Positions 1 through 5,348 of a stretch of DNA of 8,107 bases are shown here, piece after piece. The stretch comes from Caulobacter sp. (lineage in GTDB: Bacteria > Pseudomonadota > Alphaproteobacteria > Caulobacterales > Caulobacteraceae), in assembly GCA_028291125.1 (NCBI GenBank), contig JAQGIN010000194.1:1-8107 (forward strand), read 5' to 3'. The notes beneath the pieces were generated by a model. That model was not told where the DNA came from and made no database searches. It saw only the letters and a program-made list of their open reading frames with translations. Made by a program: the position numbers and the translations under genes. The number at the start of each line of letters is the position of its first letter. The first letter of the stretch is position 1.

Positions 1-1676
1 GCGCGCACGATGACGCCGTGCAGGCCGGAATTCTCGTTCTGGCCGACCTTGACCTTGACCCCGCGGGCGTTGAGCGCCGCCAGCAGCTCGGGGCCGAACA
101 GGTCGGCGTCGCCCGAGATATTGTCGCCGCGCGCCACCAGATTGGGCAGGGCGATGGCGTCCTGCATCGACATCCCCCAGTCGAACACCCCGACCAGGGC
201 CTTGAGGTCGTAGGACAGGATCGAATTGCCGCCTGGCGAGCCGACGGCGGCGACGAACCTGTTCTGGCGGTCGACGACGATCACCGGGGCCATCGACGAG
301 CGCGGCCGCTTGCCGCCGGCCACCGCGTTGGCCGCCGGCGCGCCGTCGGGATCGCGCGGCGCGAAATTGAAGTCGGTCAGCTGGTTGTTGAGGAAGAAGC
401 CGCCGACCATGCGGCCCGACCCGAAGATGCTCTCCACCGTGGTGGTCATCGACACCACGTTTCCGGCGGCGTCGACGATGACGAAATGGGTGGTGCCCGA
501 CGGCTCGTGGGTGTTGTCGGGGCCGGCGGCGGGGGCGCCGGGCGGCCGGCCGAAGCGCGGGGTCGGGCCGGCGGTATGGCCGATCAGCTTGGCGCGCTGC
601 GCGACGTAGGCCGGGTCCAGCAGGCCGGCCACCGGCACCGTCACGAAGGACGGGTCGCCGACATAGTGGTCGCGGTCGGCATAGAGCACGCGCTCGGCCT
701 CGGCGATCTGCACCCAGGCCACCGGGTCCTTGGGACCGCGCTTGGCGATGTCGGTGTGCTCCAGCATCAACAGGCCCTGCAGCAGCGACACCCCGCTCGA
801 CGACGGATTGGGCGTGCACACCTTGTAGACCTTCCACGGCGCGCACAGGGCGGGCGCCGAGCGCGGGCGATAGGCCTTGAGGTCGGCCATCGTCATGCCG
901 CTGGGCAGGTCGCCCTCGTGCAGCCGCGCGACGATGGCTTCCGCCAGAGGGCCTTCATAGAGCGCGCTGGGCCCCTCGGCGGCCAGGCGGCGCAGGGTGG
1001 CGGCGTAGGCCGGGTTCTTCAGCACGTCGCCGGCCTGGTAGCGGGTTCCGTCGGGCTTGGTGAAATAGGCCACCGCGTCGGGGGCCTTGGCCTGGGCGGC
1101 GCGGCTGCTGATCATGCTCGCCAGCCGCGGGCTGACCACGAAGCCGCCGTCGGCCAGGCGCTCGGCCTCGGAAAACAGCCCGCTCCAGGCGATCTTGCCG
1201 TGCTCCTTCTGGGCCTGGGCCAGCATCGCCACCGCTCCCGGCACGCCGGTCGAGCGGCCCGACAGCACGGCGGTGATGAACGGCAGCGGCTTGCCGTCGG
1301 GGCCGAGGAACAGCTCCGGGGTCGCGGCGGCCGGGGCCTTCTCGCGGCCGTCATAGGCGGTGATCTGGCCGGTCTTGGCGTCGTAGAAGGTCATGAACGC
1401 GCCGCCGCCCAGGCCCGAGCTCTGCGGCTCGACCAGGCCCAGCACCGCCTGGATGGCGACGGCGGCGTCGACCGCCGAGCCCCCGGCCTTCAGCGCCTTC
1501 AGCCCCGCCTCGACGGCCAGCGGATTGGCCGCCGCCACCATCACCCGCGGCCCGCGCGGGGCGACGGCCTTGGCCTTGGCGGCGTGAGGCTTGGCGGCTT
1601 CGGCCAGGGCGGGGGAGGCGGTCAGGGGCCCGCAGGCGACGGTCAGGGCGAGGAACAGGGAGGTGAGCTGACGCAT
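1..1676 (-). CDS. ggt: Gamma-glutamyltransferase precursor, 3' end outside window
   Basis: GGT cleaves the gamma-glutamyl bond of glutathione and related amides, by hydrolysis or transfer to another amine, normally in the periplasm. 558 residues are visible of a family that usually runs to about 580, so only a short C-terminus is missing. Residues 1-25 look like a Sec signal peptide ending in SPALA. Family motifs follow in order: GGSAVDAAVA (66-75), SSGLGGGAF (87-94), and DGREKAP with Arg111, matching the substrate-carboxylate-binding Arg of E. coli GGT. SGTTHF holds Thr395, the nucleophile exposed by self-cleavage into large and small subunits. KRPRSSM (Ser460, Ser461) and SPGGNS (Gly482, Gly483) form the substrate and oxyanion site. 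All key residues are present, so an active enzyme is expected. The start is chosen because it gives the signal peptide, although the ribosome-binding site before it is weak. The gene is divergent from the tRNA gene. Confidence 0.95.
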   Translation of the reverse strand, partial: MRQLTSLFLALTVACGPLTASPALAEAAKPHAAKAKAVAPRGPRVMVAAANPLAVEAGLKALKAGGSAVDAAVAIQAVLGLVEPQSSGLGGGAFMTFYDAKTGQITAYDGREKAPAAATPELFLGPDGKPLPFITAVLSGRSTGVPGAVAMLAQAQKEHGKIAWSGLFSEAERLADGGFVVSPRLASMISSRAAQAKAPDAVAYFTKPDGTRYQAGDVLKNPAYAATLRRLAAEGPSALYEGPLAEAIVARLHEGDLPSGMTMADLKAYRPRSAPALCAPWKVYKVCTPNPSSSGVSLLQGLLMLEHTDIAKRGPKDPVAWVQIAEAERVLYADRDHYVGDPSFVTVPVAGLLDPAYVAQRAKLIGHTAGPTPRFGRPPGAPAAGPDNTHEPSGTTHFVIVDAAGNVVSMTTTVESIFGSGRMVGGFFLNNQLTDFNFAPRDPDGAPAANAVAGGKRPRSSMAPVIVVDRQNRFVAAVGSPGGNSILSYDLKALVGVFDWGMSMQDAIALPNLVARGDNISGDADLFGPELLAALNARGVKVKVGQNENSGLHGVIVR

Positions 1677-1707
1677 GAAGACGCTTTCAACCGGGCGTGA
1701 ACGACGA

Positions 1708-1729
1708 CGGCGGCCTGGGCCGGCCGCCG
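1708..1729 (-). promoter_or_regulatory. GC-rich hairpin in the ggt leader
   Basis: A perfect 8-bp inverted repeat (CGGCGGCC and GGCCGCCG, 6-nt loop) begins 31 bp upstream of the ggt start codon. If the ggt transcript starts further upstream, its leader would fold here. Such repeats also arise by chance in very GC-rich DNA. I see no convincing promoter for ggt in this gap. Confidence 0.3.
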
Positions 1730-1821
1730 CCCTATGGACACCAAACCCCGGCGCCTGTCACCTCGCCGCGCGGCCCGGTCCAGGTTCCGCGCGCTTCTGC
1801 GACGAAACCGCTCAGCCGGGC

Positions 1822-1850
1822 TTGCGCCCCGCATTCGAAAAGGCTATTCC
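1822..1850 (+). promoter_or_regulatory. Possible promoter for tRNA-Arg
   Basis: TTGCGC (1822-1827) and GCTATTCC (1843-1850) are 15 bp apart and resemble the -35 (TTGACGS) and -10 (GCTANAWC) elements of Caulobacter housekeeping promoters. The -10 box ends 25 bp before the mature tRNA 5' end, leaving room for a short leader. The match is partial, especially in the second half of the -10 box. Confidence 0.35.
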
Positions 1851-1875
1851 CCCCGCCTCGCCGAAAGGCAAGTGC

Positions 1876-1952
1876 GCGCCCGTAGCTCAGCTGGATAGAG
1901 CATCAGACTACGAATCTGAGGGTCGGACGTTCGAATCGTTCCGGGCGCGCCA
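1876..1952 (+). tRNA. tRNA-Arg, anticodon ACG
   Basis: A full cloverleaf can be drawn over 77 nt. The acceptor stem pairs GCGCCCG (1876-1882) with CGGGCGC (1942-1948), followed by discriminator G and an encoded CCA (1950-1952). The D arm contains AGCTCAGCTGGATAGAGC. The anticodon stem TCAGA/TCTGA encloses the 7-nt loop CTACGAA, giving anticodon ACG. The T arm contains GTTCGAATC. In bacteria A34 of this tRNA is normally converted to inosine by TadA, so it reads CGU, CGC and CGA arginine codons. It lies between ggt (divergent) and the 3' end of the minus-strand gene ending at 2053. Confidence 0.97.
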
Positions 1953-1972
1953 TTTTCTCCCCCCATCCCAGA

Positions 1973-2006
1973 CCGTCGAGAACCGTCGCGCTGCGACGGT
2001 TGACGG
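1973..2006. terminator. Strong hairpin, possible bidirectional terminator
   Basis: The core is a perfect 9-bp stem (AACCGTCGC, 1981-1989; GCGACGGTT, 1993-2001) with a 3-nt loop. A second 5-bp stem (CCGTC, 1973-1977; GACGG, 2002-2006) extends it across a 3-nt bulge. It sits between the 3' end of the tRNA and the stop codon of the convergent gene at 2053, where a shared terminator is expected. Neither side has a proper T-tract directly after the stem, so Rho-independent termination is not assured. It could instead act as an RNA end-protecting structure. Confidence 0.5.
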
Positions 2007-2052
2007 CCGCGCGCGACCTCTTTCCATCCGCCGTTGAAAGCCTCGTCGCCGA

Positions 2053-2661
2053 TCAGGCCAGCCGGGTGAAGTCCATGCGCCAGTTGGTCTCCCAGGTGGC
2101 GCCCGCGTCCGGCGAAAAGGCCTGGTCCCAGTGGGCCGAGGTCGGGGTGATCTTGCTCCAGCGGAAGCGCACCTTGATCGGACGGCCGTTGAAGGTGTCG
2201 TCGCCGACGAAGACGCCGACGCCGTCGGCGAAGCCGCCGCGCACCGGCGGATCGATCTTCCCCGCGTCGCGGGAATCCAGCCACCAGATCGACCATTGGC
2301 GGGTGGTGGAATCGAAGGCCCTGAGGCCGACGCCGCGATAGGGGCCGGCGGGCAGATGCAGCAGGTTGTCGTCGACATTGCCGCGGCCGCCGAGCAGCGG
2401 CCAGTTGGCGCAGGTTCCGGCGAACGCCTCCCACTCGGTGTCGCCGGCCAGGCGGGCCTTGAGCCGGCTGTGGCTCACCGACCACCGGCCGACGAGCCAA
2501 TCCCAGTCGCGGGCGTGGGCCGCGAACACGGGGTCGGCGGCCGCGTCGTCCGGAACCCCGGCGGCGTGCGCCGCGCCACCGGATCCCAAGGCCCCGCCCG
2601 CCAGGGCGAGGGCCGCCAGCAACAGGTCGCGGCGTTCCGGCCGCTCGATCATCCCAGTCAT
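2053..2661 (-). CDS. Exported DUF1579-like protein with Tat-type signal
   Basis: A 202-residue protein of unknown function. Residues 8-33 look like a twin-arginine export signal: PERRDLLL with Arg10-Arg11, a hydrophobic stretch and a cleavage site after AHA (33). The mature part (about 50-202) resembles DUF1579-type proteins, which I expect to be lipocalin-like beta barrels. Supporting motifs are DWDWLVGRWSV (52-62), CANWPLLGGRGNVDDN (84-99), RQWSIWWLDSR (121-131), DDTFNGRPI (154-162) and FSPDAGATWETNW (182-194). The repeated Trp and Gly fit antiparallel strands around a ligand pocket. No catalytic residues are recognised. The start at 2661 is preceded by GGAG with a 7-nt spacer and puts the twin arginines near the N-terminus. 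Earlier in-frame starts would overlap the upstream gene. An 82-bp gap with inverted repeats separates it from the lipase-like gene, so it may be the last gene of that operon or have its own promoter. The family assignment is from memory. Confidence 0.8.
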   Translation of the reverse strand: MTGMIERPERRDLLLAALALAGGALGSGGAAHAAGVPDDAAADPVFAAHARDWDWLVGRWSVSHSRLKARLAGDTEWEAFAGTCANWPLLGGRGNVDDNLLHLPAGPYRGVGLRAFDSTTRQWSIWWLDSRDAGKIDPPVRGGFADGVGVFVGDDTFNGRPIKVRFRWSKITPTSAHWDQAFSPDAGATWETNWRMDFTRLA

Positions 2662-2668
2662 GAGTCCG

Positions 2669-2672
2669 CTCC
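2669..2672 (-). promoter_or_regulatory. Ribosome-binding site deciding the 2661 start
   Basis: GGAG on the minus strand lies 7 nt before the ATG at 2661. The next in-frame ATG (codon 4) has no comparable site, which favours the longer protein. Confidence 0.55.
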
Positions 2673-2706
2673 ATTCTTCCGAAGCCGAATAACTACGGGG
2701 TGATGG

Positions 2707-2742
2707 CTGACATCCGCTGTCAGGATTTTTCGCCGGTCGAAA
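2707..2742. repeat. Two adjacent inverted repeats, possible operator
   Basis: CTGACA-N5-TGTCAG (2707-2723) is a perfect 6-bp inverted repeat. Four bases on, TTTCG-N5-CGAAA (2728-2742) is a perfect 5-bp one. Both lie in an AT-richer patch between the lipase-like gene (stop at 2744) and the start of the next gene at 2661. The arms and 5-bp centre have the size of a site for a dimeric repressor. On the plus strand the first repeat is followed by GATTTTT, like a terminator, but no plus-strand gene ends here. On the minus strand no T-run follows, so termination of the lipase transcript is not well supported. Confidence 0.35.
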
Positions 2743-2743
2743 T

Positions 2744-4315
2744 TTAACCCGCGTCGCCGCCATCCTCGAGGTCGAGCCAGTCCAGCAGCCGCTCGGCCAG
2801 GGCCGCGGCGCTGAAATAGACGGTGTGGTAGATGTCCTCGCCGTCGCCGAAGGCGAACACCCCGTCGGCGGCCAGGCGCGAGGCGCGTTCGCCGAAGGTG
2901 GTCATCGAGGCGGTGTCGACCACCAGGTCGTTGGCTCCGCCGAACAGGCGGTTGCTGACGCGGTCGAGCAGGGCCTGGGCCAGTTCGCGGGTGATCCCCT
3001 TGGCCGGATCGAACCGGGCCACGAAGTTGGAGGTCACGGCGTAGTAGCGCGCCAGACGGTCCAGATGGTCCCGGGCGCCGTTGAGGCCGTCGACCACCGC
3101 GCCGTCCGGCCGCATGGCGGCCAGGCCGGGCACGTGGAGGTCGGTGATCGCCACCTCGGAGAAGGTCTGCACGAACCGGCCCAGGGTGCGGAGGGTGACG
3201 CCGAGCAGCGGGCTCAGGGCCGGCGCGCCGAGCAGGGCCGCCACCCGCGCCGCGGCCATGGCGGCGTTGGTGTAGAGGTCGACCATCGCCGCCCAGTGGG
3301 CCGGGTCGGCCAGGTGGGTGCCGCCGTTGGTGCAGCCGACGAACACCGCCTTGCGCAGGACGAGGTCGGGCCGCTCCTGGGCGAGGATGGTCTCCGCCAG
3401 GCCGCGATAGACCAGGCCGCCGCGGCTGTAGGCCACCGCGTCGATCCGCGAGCCCGGCGGCGGGTCCAGGGCGTCGAGGGCGCGGGCGAAGGCGCGGGCG
3501 TTGACTCCGGTGTCCTCGGCCAGGGTCTTGTGGTCGAAGCCGAGCACCGCGTCGTAATGCGCGCGCGCCCGCTGCAGGAACCGCCGGCCGGCCGGGGTCA
3601 GGGTCAGGTGGCCGAAGCTGCCGGCGGTGTCGGAAAAGGTGCCGTGCACCATCAGCAGCAGCCGGGCCGGCCGGTCGCGCGGCAGGGTGGGCAAGGGCCC
3701 GGCCCCGGGCGTCCAGCGCGACGGCGGGTCCTCGGCCAGCGACACCAGGCCGGTGAGCATGTCGCCCTCGATGCGGTCGACGGCGCGGTCGATGACGCCG
3801 GTGGCCACGAACCTCAGCACATAGGCGCGGATCGGCGCGATCACCTTGCCGATCAGCCACGACAGCCCCGGCGCCCGCGCGGCCGCGCCGAGGCCGGGCG
3901 GCGGCGCGGCGGCGGGCCCCAGGTCGAAGCTCAGGACGCGAGGGGCCAGGCCCAGGGCCGGGGCCGGCGACCGCCCGCCCGCCGCCAGGCTCCAGGCGAA
4001 CACGCCGCCTTCGCCCTCCACCAGCACGACGGCGCCCTGCCCCGGGGCGACCGCGACCTCGACCCGCGGCGAGGGCTTGGCGGCGCGCAGCGCCAGGCCG
4101 GCCGGCGGCCCATGGTCGAAGGCGACGGTGGCGACGACCTCGAACCGCGCCGCGACCAGGGCGGCCTTCAGCGCGCCCTCGACCGTCTCCGGGACGGCGT
4201 TCGGCGCCACGCCGAGCGTGGGCCGGCCGGCCGGCGGTCGGGCGGGCTCGATCCGCGCCGTCACCCCGTCGGGCGTCTCGACGACCACCCCGGCCGCCAC
4301 CTCGGATCGCACCAT
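2744..4315 (-). CDS. Lipase-like alpha/beta-hydrolase (DUF7379 type)
   Basis: A 523-residue predicted serine hydrolase. Residues 1-200 form a less recognisable N-terminal region with beta-rich stretches (GQGAVVLVEGEGGVFAWSL near 108-126). The hydrolase domain (about 215-515) starts with LLLMVHGTFSD (His224-Gly-Thr, oxyanion loop). The nucleophile elbow is AYSRGG with Ser297, where Ala replaces the usual first Gly. FVGCTNGGTHLAD (325-337) is typical of this group. Likely acid residues are Asp463 or Asp467 in ANDLVVDTASM, and His497 in EDIYHTVYF completes a plausible triad. No signal peptide is present, so it should act in the cytosol or reach its target by another route. The substrate could be a lipid or another ester. 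The start has a strong GGGAGGG site. It follows the 266-residue gene after 55 bp, probably in one operon. I recall similar domains attached to CHAT proteases, but no CHAT domain is seen here. Confidence 0.8.
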   Translation of the reverse strand: MVRSEVAAGVVVETPDGVTARIEPARPPAGRPTLGVAPNAVPETVEGALKAALVAARFEVVATVAFDHGPPAGLALRAAKPSPRVEVAVAPGQGAVVLVEGEGGVFAWSLAAGGRSPAPALGLAPRVLSFDLGPAAAPPPGLGAAARAPGLSWLIGKVIAPIRAYVLRFVATGVIDRAVDRIEGDMLTGLVSLAEDPPSRWTPGAGPLPTLPRDRPARLLLMVHGTFSDTAGSFGHLTLTPAGRRFLQRARAHYDAVLGFDHKTLAEDTGVNARAFARALDALDPPPGSRIDAVAYSRGGLVYRGLAETILAQERPDLVLRKAVFVGCTNGGTHLADPAHWAAMVDLYTNAAMAAARVAALLGAPALSPLLGVTLRTLGRFVQTFSEVAITDLHVPGLAAMRPDGAVVDGLNGARDHLDRLARYYAVTSNFVARFDPAKGITRELAQALLDRVSNRLFGGANDLVVDTASMTTFGERASRLAADGVFAFGDGEDIYHTVYFSAAALAERLLDWLDLEDGGDAG

Positions 4316-4320
4316 GATCG

Positions 4321-4327
4321 CCCTCCC
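4321..4327 (-). promoter_or_regulatory. Ribosome-binding site of the lipase-like gene
   Basis: GGGAGGG, then CGATC, then the ATG at 4315. It is nearly the same as the site of the gene before it (GGGAGGG, CGAC, ATG), which supports both starts. Confidence 0.7.
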
Positions 4328-4370
4328 GGGGCCGGTTGATCTTCGTCGCCCCTAGGATGTCCGGCGCGCC

Positions 4371-5171
4371 TCAGATGTCGAGGGCGCGGATGTAGTCGGC
4401 GGTGTAGGCGGCGATCTTCTCGGCGATCACCGGACGGATGCTGGCCAGCACCGCGGCGTTGATCGTCACCCTGCTGGACGCGTGCCGCAGGGTCGCCTGG
4501 CTCTTGCGGTGCCGGAAGAACAGCACCTGGGTCAGGGCGGTCTTGGCCCGCAGGTCGAAGGCCATCAGGGCGACCATGAACTCGTTCTGGGCGCCGGGCT
4601 CGACGAGGGTGACCTGGAACCGCGCCGCCCTGGCGCTCTGGCTTTCGCGTTTGAAGACGGTCAGCCACGGTCCGGTGGACGCGGCCTTCATCGCCTCCAG
4701 CGTGGCGGTGACCACCGCCAGGGCCGTGGCCCCGGGACCCAGCAGCACGCCGGCCAGCTTGATGACGGCCTCGTGGGCCTCGAAGTTCTCACCCTTCTCC
4801 TTGTACTCGGCGAAGCCCTTCTCCTGGATGACCCAGCCGAGGTGGCTGAGGGTGTCGAAATAGGCCTCGTACCAAGCCTGGATGTCGTCGGGATTGGGCG
4901 CCTTCTTCTTGGCGGCCAGCTGCGCCAGCAGCGAGCCGTTGATGATGTCGGCCCGCGCCTCTTCGGTGACGCCGGCGACGAACGACACCACCGTCGAGCC
5001 GACCACCAGGGCCTGGCTCAGACCCTGGTCGAGCCCCTGTTGGGTGACGGGCGGCGTGCCGGCGACGCCGTGCAGCTTGCGGCCGGCCGGCGGGTCCGGA
5101 AGGGCGACGGCGCGAACGAACTCCAGCGCGCGACGCGCGGCGCTGTCCTGACGCATGTCACTGTCGACCAT
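4371..5171 (-). CDS. Conserved-looking protein of unknown function, 266 residues
   Basis: I do not recognise a named domain. The N-terminal half looks mainly helical. It includes two apolar stretches, LSQALVVGSTVVSFVAGV (51-68) and VIKLAGVLLGPGATALAVV (136-154), with a charged, aromatic stretch between them (around 95-130: QAWYEAYFDTL, LGWVIQEKGFAEYKEKG). The C-terminal half (about 169-240) has alternating patterns of beta strands, such as ARFQVTLVEP, EFMVALMAFDL and TQVLFFRHR, before a final helix (241-266). No signal peptide, zinc-binding cysteines or catalytic motif are seen. The apolar stretches are either buried helices or could enter a membrane; both fit. The start at 5171 has a strong GGGAGGG site 4 nt upstream. 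It is the first gene of the likely operon with the lipase-like hydrolase, which suggests a shared task. It is coding beyond doubt given codon bias and spacing; its function is open. Confidence 0.75.
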   Translation of the reverse strand: MVDSDMRQDSAARRALEFVRAVALPDPPAGRKLHGVAGTPPVTQQGLDQGLSQALVVGSTVVSFVAGVTEEARADIINGSLLAQLAAKKKAPNPDDIQAWYEAYFDTLSHLGWVIQEKGFAEYKEKGENFEAHEAVIKLAGVLLGPGATALAVVTATLEAMKAASTGPWLTVFKRESQSARAARFQVTLVEPGAQNEFMVALMAFDLRAKTALTQVLFFRHRKSQATLRHASSRVTINAAVLASIRPVIAEKIAAYTADYIRALDI

Positions 5172-5175
5172 GTCG

Positions 5176-5182
5176 CCCTCCC
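5176..5182 (-). promoter_or_regulatory. Ribosome-binding site of the 266-residue gene
   Basis: GGGAGGG with a 4-nt spacer (CGAC) before the ATG at 5171. A second in-frame ATG five codons later lacks such a site. Confidence 0.7.
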
Positions 5183-5236
5183 ACCTCGTCGCGGGCCCGC
5201 CCCGGGGGCGTGGGCCTGCGCTTAAGGTTGTATGAG

Positions 5237-5266
5237 ATTGATCTGCATCCTTCAGCGTGCGTCAAT
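5237..5266. promoter_or_regulatory. Overlapping divergent promoters (candidate)
   Basis: An AT-richer patch in the 177-bp gap between divergent genes. On the minus strand TTGACG (5265-5260, continuing as TTGACGC) is 17 bp from ATCAAT (5242-5237). On the plus strand TTGATC (5238-5243) is 17 bp from GTCAAT (5261-5266). Each -35 box overlaps the other strand's -10 box, because ATTGA and TCAAT form an inverted repeat. Start sites would lie about 60 nt before the 266-residue gene and about 75 nt before the acylase gene. The -35 on the minus strand is good; both -10 boxes are weak. Confidence 0.4.
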
Positions 5267-5279
5267 AGTTAATTCGCGG

Positions 5280-5343
5280 CCAGGGCGAGGGACCCGGTGG
5301 GCGAGCCGATCTTGCCGCGCCCGGCGCTCGCCTGTAGCCCTGG
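5280..5343 (+). promoter_or_regulatory. Possible folded leader of the acylase mRNA
   Basis: CCAGGG (5280-5285) can pair with CCCTGG (5338-5343), and GGCGAG (5300-5305) with CTCGCC (5327-5332), giving nested stems. The outer stem would include part of the GGGGA sequence just before the ATG at 5349, the only ribosome-binding candidate. Stems of 6 bp are common by chance in such GC-rich DNA. Confidence 0.22.
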
Positions 5344-5348
5344 GGACC

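Noticed and set aside
1620..1640. Cys15 of GGT as a lipoprotein site
   Set aside because: The residues before it (LTVAC) lack Leu at -3, and a normal signal peptidase I site follows at SPALA.
18..1700. Long plus-strand open frame opposite ggt (560 codons)
   Set aside because: Its translation is Arg/Gly/His/Ala-rich with no known motif, while the minus strand encodes a complete set of GGT motifs. Long antisense frames are expected opposite GC-rich genes.
1930..1952. tRNA 3' end as an integration site for an island covering the cassette
   Set aside because: I found no second copy of the tRNA 3' end in the window and no integrase gene, and base composition does not change visibly.
2662..2763. 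Upstream extension of the DUF1579-like frame
   Set aside because: It would overlap the lipase-like gene and bury the twin-arginine signal; the ATG at 2661 has the better ribosome-binding site.
2658..3860. Minus-strand open frame of 400 codons inside the lipase-like gene
   Set aside because: It is a frame-shifted shadow rich in Arg, Pro and Gly, with no motif.
2825..4339. Long plus-strand open frame opposite the lipase-like gene (504 codons)
   Set aside because: Low-complexity Gly/Arg/Gln-rich translation and no ribosome-binding site; the minus strand has catalytic motifs and normal composition.
4482..5225. Plus-strand open frame opposite the 266-residue gene
   Set aside because: Repetitive Gly/Leu/Arg/Gln translation; the opposite frame has a strong ribosome-binding site and protein-like composition.
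5232..5348. Upstream extension of the acylase frame
   Set aside because: It adds 39 Arg-rich residues before a clear signal peptide and runs through the promoter candidate.
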